Assembly (NCBI RefSeq): GCF_030271835.1
Contig: NZ_CP127389.1
Location: forward strand, 2,516,001 to 2,580,000
Reading direction: 5' to 3'
DNA from: Proteus appendicitidis
GTDB lineage: Bacteria > Pseudomonadota > Gammaproteobacteria > Enterobacterales > Enterobacteriaceae
DNA: 64,000 nucleotides
Shown here: positions 54,969 to 63,791 of the stretch, piece after piece
Position numbering within the stretch: the stretch's first letter is position 1
Layout: every line of letters starts with the position of its first letter
Program-made: the position numbers and the translations under genes
The notes under the pieces: model-generated
What the model was told of the DNA's origin: nothing
The model's input: the letters and a program-made list of their open reading frames with translations, nothing else
The model's database searches: none

Positions 54969-56666
54969 TTACCAACCATAAGATATACCACCACCAACAA
55001 CAGCACGATCTTCCGTATTCCACGAAGCAGAAACACGAATAACAGCACTCTCTGTTATTTGATATTGAGCGCCAGTTGCAAACGCATTGGCATCACGATA
55101 ATTCCCAGCACCCACGCCAAGGCTAAAAGTATGAGCCGCAACGTAGGGAATATTAGCCATCGCTGCGACAGAAGCGATACCAGCACTTGCCCTTTTGTCT
55201 GCTTTGTCTATTTTATTATCCATATTATTGAGCGCGACATCATTATCAATAAAGATATTTTTAATCTTATTATTGGTATATTCATTCGCAATAGAGATAG
55301 AATCTTTTTTGGATGAATCAATGTACTCTCTTAAGGATTCATCTCTTTCATTGATAACCGTATTGGTAATATTGATATATTCATTTCCTTTTTGAGTAAT
55401 ATATTTTTCACGTTCTTTCGTGATCTTTTCGTTATTTCTGTTTATTGCACCATCAATACCTGTGGCAATTTTGCCAATCTCAATATCAGTATAGCTATTG
55501 GCATTTTTTTCAGATTTCCTTACTTGATTGTCTGTTAATGTAATAATTTCATCTCTCGTATTTGTGATATGTTCTACTGTTTTTTCGTGATGTTCGTTTA
55601 CTTTAAAATCAGTATATTCTTTACCGCTATTCTCAACTTCTATAAATTTATTATTAGCATATTCTTTAATACTGCCTTCAGACTCAGCCACTTTATCGCT
55701 GATATTTTTTTCAATATCACCTTTCATTTCAGCATATTTATTTTCACTATAGATATGAAATTCATTTTTTGCTTCATTGATATAACTAATCGTATTTTCT
55801 TGATGTTTTTCTATTTTACTATCAGTATATTGGTTTGCTTTCTTCTCTGCATTATTGGCTAATTCATTGGCTTTTGTTTCACTTCTTTTTAGTACCTCCT
55901 CATTAGCTTTAGCTATATCGCCTTTTATTATTTTATTATTTTCATTTATTTGATTATTTGTCTCTTTAAGAATGTGATTTTTTTCTTGCTCAATTTTATT
56001 ATAAATATTCTGATTATTGTCATTAATATGCTTATCTGTCTCAATAAGAATATTATCTTTTTCTTTTCTTAATTGTGAAACATTAACAGCATCGGTATCT
56101 TCCGTACCTGCTGCGACATTAATAATTTGTCGCTGATTTTTATCACTGCCGATTGATAATGTATTATTGCGATTATTGCTACTTTTATCGCCTAATATAA
56201 TTGCATTACTTGCTGATCCTGAAGAATTACTACCAATAATAACTGAATTATCTGCACTATCAGAAAGGTGACTGCCACTCCCTAAAATAACACCATTTTC
56301 AGCATTATTTATAGCACCCTTACCAATACTTATTGCATCTTTACTTTCACTATAAGCTTGAGAACCAATAGAAAGGGAGCCTTCACCAATTGCCATTGCA
56401 CCACTTCCCAATGACATCGCATTATCACCAATTGCTGTGCTTTTATGACCTATTGCTGTTGCATTTTGACCTTCCGCGCCCGCATTAGCACCAATCGCGG
56501 TTGATTGATCTGAATGCGCCCATGTATTATATCCAACCGCTGTCGATTCATTACCATCTGCTTTACTATTTCCACCTAATAAAGTGGTATTATCGGCATA
56601 GGCAGAAGTAGATGAAAATAATATAATAACTAATAGTTTTATCTTAAAATTTATATTACAATTCAT
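54969..56666 (-). CDS. Trimeric autotransporter adhesin (YadA-like)
   Basis: Encodes a 565-residue surface adhesin. A signal peptide (FKIKLLVIILFSSTSAYA) is followed by a YadA-type head of about ten left-handed beta-roll repeats with the xAIG/xSIG pattern (STAIGANAG, ATAIGHKS, MAIGEGS), a neck (INVAAGTEDTDAVNVSQLR), a ~280-residue coiled-coil stalk rich in Asn/Glu/Lys with YTD repeats, and a C-terminal anchor (KADKRASAGIASVAAMANIP to GISYGW) forming a trimeric beta-barrel. GGAG precedes the ATG at 56666. Proteus has other trimeric autotransporters (AipA, TaaP); identity with these is not claimed. Confidence 0.93.
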   Translation of the reverse strand: MNCNINFKIKLLVIILFSSTSAYADNTTLLGGNSKADGNESTAVGYNTWAHSDQSTAIGANAGAEGQNATAIGHKSTAIGDNAMSLGSGAMAIGEGSLSIGSQAYSESKDAISIGKGAINNAENGVILGSGSHLSDSADNSVIIGSNSSGSASNAIILGDKSSNNRNNTLSIGSDKNQRQIINVAAGTEDTDAVNVSQLRKEKDNILIETDKHINDNNQNIYNKIEQEKNHILKETNNQINENNKIIKGDIAKANEEVLKRSETKANELANNAEKKANQYTDSKIEKHQENTISYINEAKNEFHIYSENKYAEMKGDIEKNISDKVAESEGSIKEYANNKFIEVENSGKEYTDFKVNEHHEKTVEHITNTRDEIITLTDNQVRKSEKNANSYTDIEIGKIATGIDGAINRNNEKITKEREKYITQKGNEYINITNTVINERDESLREYIDSSKKDSISIANEYTNNKIKNIFIDNDVALNNMDNKIDKADKRASAGIASVAAMANIPYVAAHTFSLGVGAGNYRDANAFATGAQYQITESAVIRVSASWNTEDRAVVGGGISYGW

Positions 56667-57034
56667 ATCTATATCACTCCAAATTAATAAACTCACATAT
56701 AGAGTAATATGTATTTTATTTTTTACATGTTATATATTTTATAAAACAACTTAATAACGCTTGATGATTCTATTAAATACAAACAATAACATCATTAGAT
56801 AATTTTAAATTTAATAAAAAAATAAATAACTAACTTTTATTTTTAAAATAAAATCAACCACTAAAGAAAAAACACAAATAATAAAGAAATAAAAACCATC
56901 CTGAACAATTTAAATAATAGTTATTTTAATAAATTTAAAATATTCTTAAATTTGAGATAGGGATCAAATAAAAAAACAACGTTCTTTTTTATCTTTCAGT
57001 GATATGATTAATTTATTAAGACAATATCTAAGTA
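56667..57034. other. AT-rich gap between adhesin and acetyltransferase genes
   Basis: About 370 very AT-rich bases, mostly A/T runs. It must hold the adhesin promoter, but no clear element is recognised. Confidence 0.5.
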
Positions 57035-57068
57035 AAAATCCCTAAACGTAGTTACGTTTAGGGATTTT
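57035..57068 (-). terminator. Terminator after the acetyltransferase gene
   Basis: A perfect 16-bp stem (aaaatccctaaacgta / tacgtttagggatttt) with a 2-base loop, 4 bases beyond the stop codon at 57072. It may act on both strands. Confidence 0.85.
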
Positions 57069-57071
57069 GTT

Positions 57072-57701
57072 TTACTCAATAAATTTCGCTTCTGCAATTA
57101 ATAATTTATCAATTGATGATTGACATAAATAAGGTCTCAGAGCATCAAATTTCTTTTCTGACCATTGGTAAATCTTTAACGATAAAAGTTGCTCAATAAC
57201 CTTTGGCTCAAAACGATATTTAAGGTGTCGCGCGGGTGTTCCTCCAACAATGCTATAAGGTTCAACATTTTTGGAAACAACGCTATTAGCCGCAACAATA
57301 GCACCTTCGCCAACTGTCACACCAGGCATTATCATTGCACGCATTCCTATCCATGCACCATCATGAATATGAGTATCGCCTTTACCAATATATGCCTCTT
57401 CAATTTTATCCATAAAAGGATAAAGAGAGAACCAATCCATACGATGTGTATGGTTTCCTCCCATTAATATGACGGCTTGCGCACCAATACAAACATAATC
57501 GCCAATATATAATTTATCAATTTCCCACAATGGCTCCCATTGCAAGCTAATTTCGTCACCATAAAGATAACGTACTACGGAAGCTTCAAAACCTTCATCC
57601 CAACAATCACTGTAATAACTGTGTTGTCCTTTGATGATAATATTTTTATTTTTAACCGTTTCGTGTAGATATTCTACACGCGACCAATGTTTATTTTTCA
57701 T
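57072..57701 (-). CDS. CatB/Vat-type hexapeptide-repeat acetyltransferase
   Basis: Encodes a 209-residue left-handed beta-helix acetyltransferase of the xenobiotic (XAT) class. Features are HSYYSDCWDEGFEASVVRYLYG, the catalytic-loop region MGGNHTHRMDWFSLYPF, hexapeptide repeats (IHDGAWIGMRAMIMPGVTVG, EGAIVAANSVVSKNVEPYSI) and GGTPARHLKYRF. This layout is shared by CatB chloramphenicol and Vat streptogramin acetyltransferases. Substrate is not fixed by sequence; an intrinsic resistance enzyme is possible. It is not flanked by integron or transposon marks. Confidence 0.85.
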   Translation of the reverse strand: MKNKHWSRVEYLHETVKNKNIIIKGQHSYYSDCWDEGFEASVVRYLYGDEISLQWEPLWEIDKLYIGDYVCIGAQAVILMGGNHTHRMDWFSLYPFMDKIEEAYIGKGDTHIHDGAWIGMRAMIMPGVTVGEGAIVAANSVVSKNVEPYSIVGGTPARHLKYRFEPKVIEQLLSLKIYQWSEKKFDALRPYLCQSSIDKLLIAEAKFIE

Positions 57702-57891
57702 AATATGACTCGCAATAAATTAATGAGTCATCAAAGAATGCTTAATTCTCTGATGATGTGTTCGCATTCAAAACACATCTTCTTAAGCAATCCTTGGTTG
57801 AAGCAATAAGGGATTTTTTTTCATCTTTTTTACGACCAATTATTACAACGCAATTCGTTTATGCGCATCATCATAAAGGTTATTAAAGAAA

Positions 57892-57927
57892 AAGCCACGG
57901 AGAATAACACTCAGCTTCCCGTGGCTT
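57892..57927 (-). terminator. Terminator after the OYE gene
   Basis: The arms aagccacgg/ccgtggctt with an 18-base loop; on the minus strand TTTTTC follows. It lies just beyond the stop codon at 57935. Confidence 0.8.
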
Positions 57928-57934
57928 AGTATCA

Positions 57935-59026
57935 CTATTTAAAAAAGTCTTTGCTACCATGAGGCGCACAACGTAAATATTGAGGCGCTACTTTTATGGT
58001 TTGTTTAAGTTTTTCTGCTGCATGCCAAGGCCAACGAGGATCATAAAGAATACCTCGCCCTAAAGCGATAAAATCAGCCTGCTCGGTAAGTAAAATGGCT
58101 TCGGCTTGTTCTGGCTCGGTAATGAGACCAACAGTAATAACAGGTAGTTGTGTTTCATTATAAATTGCCTGAGCAAATGGTACTTGGTAATTAGGACCCA
58201 GTTTAATTTCTTGTTTTTCTGATAATCCACCAGAAGAAACATGAATATAATGGCAACCTAATTCTTCAAGATGTTGTGTTAATGCAATTGCACTTTCTAA
58301 GTCCCAGCCACCTTCAACCCAATCTGTCGCAGAAATTCTGACACCAACACAGACATTATCAGAAACCGCATTTTTCACGGCAACAAAGACATCCGCCAAT
58401 AACCGACTACGGTTATTAAAATCGCCACCGTATTGATCCGTTCTGTGATTTGATAATGGAGATAAGAATTCATGCAATAAATATCCATGAGCACCGTGGA
58501 TCTCAATCACATCAAATCCTGCTGATTCAGCTCTTCTTGCCGCATCAACAAAAGCTTGTTTTATTTCTTCAATTTCATCAATAGTCAAAGCATGAGGCTG
58601 ATGATTATTTCCAAAAGGAATTGCTGATGGTGCAACTTTTTGCCATCCATTAGGAGAATCTGGCGCTAATGATGCTCCGCCATTCCAAGGTAAATCGGTC
58701 GATGCTTTACGTCCTGCATGGGCAATCTGTATACCCATTTTTGCAGATGAATATTGCTTAACATTATCAACAAGTTTTTTTAATTCACTGCCATGTTGAT
58801 CAGACCAAATACCTAAATCTTTATAGCTAATACGACCTCTAGGCTCAACCGCTGTTGCTTCAACAATCACTAGCGAAGCACCAGATAGTGCCAGTTGCCC
58901 GTAATGCATAGTGTGCCATGCTGTCGGGTAACCTTCTTGTGCTGAATACTGGCACATAGGTGCAACGATAATACGGTTATCTAACTGATGGGGGCCTAGT
59001 TTTTTAGGGGAGAACAACAAACTCAT
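57935..59026 (-). CDS. NADH:flavin oxidoreductase, Old Yellow Enzyme (YqjM class)
   Basis: Encodes a 363-residue FMN-dependent ene-reductase. The YqjM-class features are Cys25 in VAPMCQYSA, EIHGAHGYLLHEFLSPLSNH with the substrate-binding HxxH, and RTDQYGG; the C terminus has GRGILYDPRWPWHAAEKL. GGAGG precedes the ATG. It reduces activated alkenes such as enones; the physiological substrate is unknown. It is transcribed alone, with terminators on both sides. Confidence 0.92.
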   Translation of the reverse strand: MSLLFSPKKLGPHQLDNRIIVAPMCQYSAQEGYPTAWHTMHYGQLALSGASLVIVEATAVEPRGRISYKDLGIWSDQHGSELKKLVDNVKQYSSAKMGIQIAHAGRKASTDLPWNGGASLAPDSPNGWQKVAPSAIPFGNNHQPHALTIDEIEEIKQAFVDAARRAESAGFDVIEIHGAHGYLLHEFLSPLSNHRTDQYGGDFNNRSRLLADVFVAVKNAVSDNVCVGVRISATDWVEGGWDLESAIALTQHLEELGCHYIHVSSGGLSEKQEIKLGPNYQVPFAQAIYNETQLPVITVGLITEPEQAEAILLTEQADFIALGRGILYDPRWPWHAAEKLKQTIKVAPQYLRCAPHGSKDFFK

Positions 59027-59167
59027 TTAAAGCCTCCTGCTATCAATAAGAATTTATGCAAAGAAAAATATCTTTGCTTTTCGATATACCATTTAAATAT
59101 ACAGGTTTAAGGCTATCGGATCTTATTCATTTAGGCGATGCTTTACTTCACATTGTGAAAAACAAAA

Positions 59168-59190
59168 AGATCAGCATCAATTGCTGATCT
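59168..59190 (-). terminator. Terminator after the DUF2798-like gene
   Basis: A perfect 9-bp stem (agatcagca/tgctgatct) with a 5-base loop; on the minus strand TTTTTGTTTTT follows. Confidence 0.9.
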
Positions 59191-59199
59191 CTTTTTTAA

Positions 59200-59478
59200 T
59201 TAATCATTAGATTTGGCAGGTTTCACCAATAACAGTGAAAAGCGTCTTGCGATCGGCAAAACGAATAAAACCGTAGGAAAAGCAATCATCCAAGAGATCC
59301 CCCAAGAAGTTAACCATGGAGAGATAACGTACATTCCCATTCCTAACGATTTGACGGTACTAATAAAAGCCACAATACCTGACATAATAAAAGAAAGGAA
59401 AAAGGGAACAAGAAAAATCATTGCTCGAGTAGGAAGTTTAGGAATACCTAAAAAGTAATTTTTGTCCTGAAAAGACAT
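59200..59478 (-). CDS. Small membrane protein, DUF2798-like
   Basis: Encodes a 92-residue protein with two membrane helices (residues ~18-38 and ~52-75) and a short cytoplasmic C terminus. The LPTRAMIFLVPFFLSFIMSG and SWGISWMIAFPTVLFVLPIA segments resemble DUF2798 proteins, whose function is unknown. The ATG at 59478 gives the compact form; the upstream start at 59526 is less likely because of a poor site. An inverted repeat of GATAAT-type hexamers lies upstream. Confidence 0.65.
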   Translation of the reverse strand: MSFQDKNYFLGIPKLPTRAMIFLVPFFLSFIMSGIVAFISTVKSLGMGMYVISPWLTSWGISWMIAFPTVLFVLPIARRFSLLLVKPAKSND

Positions 59479-59637
59479 AGATAAAGACTCCAATAATACG
59501 ATTGTACAACAGCACATAACTGCCAATACAACAGGCTAAAAAAAGTTATATGCGTTGATTAACGTAAACGCTTACGAGTCTTTTAGACCAAACTGAGAGC
59601 TAGTTTATTAATAAATATTTCTTTGTCAACTAAATTA

Positions 59638-59667
59638 TTATCATTATCATTTAGGTGATAATGATAA
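59638..59667 (-). promoter_or_regulatory. 12-bp inverted repeat resembling Fur hexamers
   Basis: ttatcattatca and tgataatgataa form a perfect 12-bp inverted repeat around a 6-base loop. The hexamers GATAAT/ATTATC are those of Fur boxes, but the arrangement (two reverse then two forward) is not the classical one. It is about 160 bases upstream of the DUF2798-like gene. Confidence 0.35.
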
Positions 59668-59687
59668 AATTGAGATTAATGAAAAAT

Positions 59688-59711
59688 GAGAAAACACGAT
59701 AGGGTTTTCTC
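59688..59711 (-). terminator. Hairpin after the DUF5713-like gene
   Basis: Arms gagaaaac/gttttctc with an 8-base loop just beyond the stop codon; the minus-strand tail is T-rich. Confidence 0.55.
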
Positions 59712-59720
59712 CTCTTCTTT

Positions 59721-60059
59721 CTACCAATCTCGTGTTGCAATTAACTCTTCTATATCAGCATCTTCAAAACCATATTCATCAGCAATAACGCCAAAATCCT
59801 CAGCAATGCACTCTCTGGCTATTGTTTCAATTTCGCTATTTTCTTCATAAAATTCTTCAGCTAATGCATTAAATTGATCTGTTGTTTGTTGCGTTAGAAT
59901 ATAAAGTTCTGCCAAATTTTTAGGTGAAGTCGCTTCTATTTTTACACAAAGCGCTTTTAATAAATCTTGCCCTTTCTTTACAAGGTGTGCTGGATAATAA
60001 TTATCATTGTCCATTTCCTTTAAAAAATAATGTGCAGCGAGTACTTTATTTTTAATCAT
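59721..60059 (-). CDS. Small acidic helical protein, DUF5713-like
   Basis: Encodes a 112-residue soluble acidic protein (NYYPAHLVKKGQDLLKALCV, then TTDQFNALAEEFYEENSEIE). It resembles DUF5713 proteins as I remember them, which have no known function; the assignment is moderate. AAGG precedes the ATG at about 10 bases. The gene stands alone between two divergent genes. Confidence 0.6.
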   Translation of the reverse strand: MIKNKVLAAHYFLKEMDNDNYYPAHLVKKGQDLLKALCVKIEATSPKNLAELYILTQQTTDQFNALAEEFYEENSEIETIARECIAEDFGVIADEYGFEDADIEELIATRDW

Positions 60060-60221
60060 AAAAAATATCCTTATCTAAGTATTTATCTTAAGGTCATTAA
60101 AGCGCACTTATTATCTTAATGACAGAAAAGTATATTACGTTTTTTAATTAAATGTCTCGCTTTTATTTCTATGAATTTATAGAATTCTGACCAGCAAACG
60201 AAAAATAGGCAATTAATTAAA

Positions 60222-60956
60222 ATGGCTAAAAAAATACGATTTATATTTCTTTTTTTGACTATTGCACTGCTCTCTTTTTTGACCATTAATAAATATTTAA
60301 AAAATGCACCTTTAGCGACATGGCACTTCTATGGCAATAATGGTGAATATATTACAGGTCATTACTACCCACCAGCAGAAGATGATGCAACAGATGCGGT
60401 GATCTCCATTCCAGAAAAACCAACTAAAGAAGGTTTAACAATAACGCATTGGGATACTTGCAGCATTGAACTGAATATTGATAATAAAACACTTTATATT
60501 TCTTATTTTACGAGTGGTCTTATTCAAGCTTCATTAGCAACAAAAACCACATCTTATGTTGCATTAACTGAGCTGTATTTTTATCAACCTGATGATATGC
60601 ATTGGTCGATAAATCGATTAGAGGATGGAACATATAAAGGCTGGATTTGGGATAATGTTACAAATCAGCTTATTTCTGTTCGTTATCAGGAAGATAAAAC
60701 AACAATTATTGACGGTACAAAATATACATTAATGCCAGAAAGTTATTGGCTATTTCAACGTTGGGCTAATGGCGTTTTAGTAGAAGAGTACACATTAGAT
60801 GATTTACCGGCAAAAGATGGCTTTATTCCTGATATAGATAAACAAAGGTTGACCCAAGCAAAAGCAGACCTTCAAGCCACGGTAAATGAGTTGGTAATAC
60901 CATTAAATTTACCATTTAACTTAGTGTTGTGGGATAACTCACTTTGTAAGCAATAA
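60222..60956 (+). CDS. Unrecognised N-terminally anchored protein
   Basis: I do not recognise this 244-residue protein. It has an N-terminal signal anchor (IRFIFLFLTIALLSFLTINK) and a soluble, aromatic-rich exported part (WHFYGNNGEYITGHYY; YWLFQRWANGVLVEEYTL), with three Cys including one near the C terminus (NSLCKQ). The body may be a beta-sheet domain. It has no lipobox. It stands alone and is followed by a good hairpin. It may belong to a DUF family of enteric envelope proteins, but I cannot name it. Confidence 0.65.
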   Translation: MAKKIRFIFLFLTIALLSFLTINKYLKNAPLATWHFYGNNGEYITGHYYPPAEDDATDAVISIPEKPTKEGLTITHWDTCSIELNIDNKTLYISYFTSGLIQASLATKTTSYVALTELYFYQPDDMHWSINRLEDGTYKGWIWDNVTNQLISVRYQEDKTTIIDGTKYTLMPESYWLFQRWANGVLVEEYTLDDLPAKDGFIPDIDKQRLTQAKADLQATVNELVIPLNLPFNLVLWDNSLCKQ

Positions 60957-60965
60957 CATCAGGTG

Positions 60966-60993
60966 AAATGCTCCCAGAGGGTTGGGAGCATTT
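60966..60993 (+). terminator. Terminator after the anchored protein gene
   Basis: A perfect 11-bp stem (aaatgctccca/tgggagcattt) with a 6-base loop, 9 bases after the stop. Confidence 0.75.
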
Positions 60994-61538
60994 CTGACAC
61001 AGAATGATTTAATTTATACTAAATAACACCATCTAATTTCATGTAAATTCCTTTTATTGAAAAATCAATTCCTTTTAAGTCGTTAATTTTTACTGCAAGA
61101 GTATAGATGAATAGAGTAAATAATTTAAATCTAATAAACATGTTGCACAACAGGGATATATTAAAACAGTTATCTATTTTCAATAAAAGAATAAGACATC
61201 AATTTAATAGTTATATTATTCAATGAAATTGATATTTTATATTTATATCATTCTAAATATAAAACCTTATTTATAGACTGTTGATTTTTAATAAGCTTTA
61301 TTTTTAAACTCAAGGTGACTTAAATAATGTATTTAAGTTACTTTAGCATAATAGAGTGAGATATTTATTATTCACATTAGATTAATTATGCTAATTCTAT
61401 CTAAAATAGATCTCTAAATTTAACATTAAATGCCTTAACGTGATAAAAATAAAATAAATAGCATTTTTATCTTAATCTATTTCTAAAAATTCCAGTCATT
61501 TATTTTTAGTAAAAAGTATTAAATAAAAATTTACCTTA

Positions 61539-61555
61539 CATTAAGAGTTCATTAA
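61539..61555 (+). promoter_or_regulatory. CATTAA-N5-CATTAA direct repeat (response-regulator box candidate)
   Basis: Two identical hexamers are spaced by 5 bases (11-bp period), as in OmpR-family regulator boxes such as PmrA (CTTAAx-N5-CTTAAx). It lies 86 bases upstream of the start codon and 28 bases upstream of the -35 element, suited to autoactivation. Confidence 0.5.
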
Positions 61556-61582
61556 TCAAACCTTGCTTTGCATTTTATTATA

Positions 61583-61611
61583 TTGCTCAATTTTTATTTG
61601 GCTCTTATACT
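61583..61611 (+). promoter_or_regulatory. Promoter of the two-component operon
   Basis: TTGCTC, 17-base spacer, TATACT. The weak -35 fits an activated promoter, and the -10 is 30 bases from the ATG. Confidence 0.55.
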
Positions 61612-61641
61612 TTCTTAAGACGATTTTAGATAGGTATTATT

Positions 61642-62307
61642 ATGAATATTTTATTAGTTGAAGACGATTTACAACTCGGTAAAGCACTTTGTCGCGGGCT
61701 TGAAATTGCTGGTTTTCAACCATGTTGGGTCAGATTGCTTGCGGATGCTCGTGTTCAATTAAGCCAACGCCCTTTTGATTTAATGCTATTAGATTTAGGT
61801 TTACCTGATGGTGATGGGCAAGATGAACTGATTGCGCTGAGAAAAAGTGGCGAGAAAATTCCGATTATTATTTTAACTGCCCGCACTCAAATTGATAATT
61901 TAGTACAAACATTAGACTCAGGCGCAGATGATTTTTTACCAAAGCCTTTTGCTATGCCTGAACTTATTTCTCGCGTAAAAGCAGTGAGTCGTAGAATGGC
62001 AGGTTTTTCTTCACAAATATGGTCTATTGGCGATTTGCAACTTAATCCAGCAAACCATCAAGTCACCTTAAATGACGAATTACTTTTATTATCAGGTAAA
62101 GAATACCAACTATTATATGAATTAATGCGTAATACTGACAATGTGGTGCGTAAGTCAGAGTTGGAACAGCGTTTATTTGGTTTAGACGATAAAATTGAGA
62201 GCAATTCCCTTGAAGTGCATATGCATAATTTACGAAGAAAAATAGGCAAAGAACGTATTATCACAGTTCGTGGCGTAGGTTATTTATTAAAAAAAGAAAC
62301 TAATTAA
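61642..62307 (+). CDS. OmpR/PhoB-family response regulator (RppA/QseB/PmrA type)
   Basis: Encodes a 221-residue response regulator. The receiver has E7-D8-D9, phospho-acceptor D51 (LLDLGLPDGDG) and the LPKPF lysine; the C-terminal winged helix (residues ~125-218) ends in the usual NSLEVHMHNLRRKIG and TVRGVGYLLKK. It belongs to the PmrA/QseB group; in Proteus the rppA gene, which controls polymyxin B resistance, has this layout, but I cannot confirm the ortholog by sequence alone. The kinase gene follows directly with no gap. Confidence 0.9.
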   Translation: MNILLVEDDLQLGKALCRGLEIAGFQPCWVRLLADARVQLSQRPFDLMLLDLGLPDGDGQDELIALRKSGEKIPIIILTARTQIDNLVQTLDSGADDFLPKPFAMPELISRVKAVSRRMAGFSSQIWSIGDLQLNPANHQVTLNDELLLLSGKEYQLLYELMRNTDNVVRKSELEQRLFGLDDKIESNSLEVHMHNLRRKIGKERIITVRGVGYLLKKETN

Positions 62308-63711
62308 ATGAAGATCCGCTCCTTCTTTATTTACACCATTGTCCTTCAGATTATCTCCATCGTTATGCTTTGGGGCGTTTGGTTAGCTTGGATACAATTT
62401 GATTATCTTGCTGAGTTTGAAAAAGTTTATAACAAACAGCAAGAAATTATTGCTGAGGGTTTTGCTAATACCTTAGAGATTGTTGCTGACCAACCTGAAG
62501 TTCTCAAAGAAATCGCTCATAATTTACAAGGTATGTATATCGACGCCATGCTTAACGGTGAAGATGATGAGCTACAATATCTGCCGTGGTTTATTGCCTT
62601 AGATGAAAATAATACGCTGATTTATACTAATCGTCCTGAGTTGCCTATCCCTACAAGAGTACTTTCATTAGCATCAGAAAAAGTGTCTGTTGCAGGTGAA
62701 AAATGGATACTCTCTTTTAGTTGGGGAGAAAAACATAAAATAAAAGTGTTTATCGGTGAATCTGTTGAAGACAGAGGTCATGTTATTGGTAACCCTGTTG
62801 AAGGCACCTTTATTCCTTTCCTATTTATTCTTGCGACGGTTATTTTTGCCATCTTAATTACGGCCTATTTTAGTTTACGCCCTCTAAGACAAGCTGCAGA
62901 ACTTATCTCTAACCGTAAACCACGTAATTTAACGCCGATTAATGTCGGTCAGCAATTTAAAGAAATTCGCCCTATCTTTAAAGAGCTAAACCAATTAATG
63001 GCAAGAATTGACGCTGCTAATATCCGTGAAAAACAATTTATGGCAGATGCCGCCCATGAATTAAGAACACCAATAGCTGCGGTTATCGCTCAATTACATC
63101 TGCTCTCTTTAGTCGATGATCAGCAAGAGCGTGAAGAAATTATTGATGATATGAAACAATCTCTTGATAGAGCCGCAGCTCTTTCTCATCAATTAATTGA
63201 TTTGGCACGATTAGAATGTGACGATTTCCCATTAAAAATAGAATCTCTTGATATCTATAACGTTATTGGAAATGCAATAGCACAACACGTTCCTTATGCG
63301 ATTACTAAAAATATTGAGTTATCACTTAATGAAGGTCAAACATTAACACTTAAGACTGATAAACAGGCTTTACTCTCTATATTTAATAATCTGCTTGATA
63401 ATGCTATTAAATATTGCCCTAAAGGTAGCCAAGTTGAGGTAACTATCGAGAATCGATATGCCGAAGGGATACATGTTATTGTGCGTGATAATGGTCCTGG
63501 TGTTGCCAAAGAACATATCAATGTTCTATTTTCACGTTTTTATCGCGTTCCAGGCTCTAACGAAACAGGCAGCGGGTTAGGTCTATCTATTGCACAAAAT
63601 CTTGCTAATAAAATTCAAGCATCGTTAATTGTTACTGAAGGGCTAAATAATAAAGGAATTGGCTTTATTATTGTTCTCCCTTTAGAAGTAAAATCATCAG
63701 AAAACGATTAA
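62308..63711 (+). CDS. Sensor histidine kinase of the OmpR-type system
   Basis: Encodes a 467-residue membrane sensor kinase. Two membrane segments (residues ~8-30 and ~168-190) bound a periplasmic sensor of about 135 residues; a HAMP segment follows, then the H-box FMADAAHELRTPIAAV with His250, N-box NNLLDNAIKYCPKG, and G-boxes DNGPGV and GSGLGLSIAQNLA. The sensor has acidic stretches (NGEDDELQ), a feature seen in metal- or cation-sensing kinases, but the ligand is unknown. Its ATG follows the regulator's TAA without a gap. Possible RppB/QseC-type. Confidence 0.9.
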   Translation: MKIRSFFIYTIVLQIISIVMLWGVWLAWIQFDYLAEFEKVYNKQQEIIAEGFANTLEIVADQPEVLKEIAHNLQGMYIDAMLNGEDDELQYLPWFIALDENNTLIYTNRPELPIPTRVLSLASEKVSVAGEKWILSFSWGEKHKIKVFIGESVEDRGHVIGNPVEGTFIPFLFILATVIFAILITAYFSLRPLRQAAELISNRKPRNLTPINVGQQFKEIRPIFKELNQLMARIDAANIREKQFMADAAHELRTPIAAVIAQLHLLSLVDDQQEREEIIDDMKQSLDRAAALSHQLIDLARLECDDFPLKIESLDIYNVIGNAIAQHVPYAITKNIELSLNEGQTLTLKTDKQALLSIFNNLLDNAIKYCPKGSQVEVTIENRYAEGIHVIVRDNGPGVAKEHINVLFSRFYRVPGSNETGSGLGLSIAQNLANKIQASLIVTEGLNNKGIGFIIVLPLEVKSSEND

Positions 63712-63736
63712 TAAATAGATAGCGATATTGCAGAAT

Positions 63737-63760
63737 AAAGGAGGTCTTTGTACCTCCTTT
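63737..63760 (+). terminator. Terminator of the two-component operon
   Basis: The arms aaaggaggt/acctccttt enclose a 6-base loop and are followed by TTTATTTTAT. It lies 25 bases after the kinase stop. Confidence 0.9.
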
Positions 63761-63791
63761 TTATTTTATCGTACTGAGATCCTAAAAGGTG

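Larger units (their letters stand above)
60994..61641. other. AT-rich region upstream of the two-component system
   Basis: About 650 AT-rich bases without a supported gene. The right end holds the promoter and direct-repeat operator of the response regulator gene. The rest shows no clear features. Confidence 0.55.

Noticed and set aside
57072..57701. Integron cassette or transposon origin of the CatB-like gene
   Set aside because: No attC-like site, inverted repeats or transposase are seen nearby.
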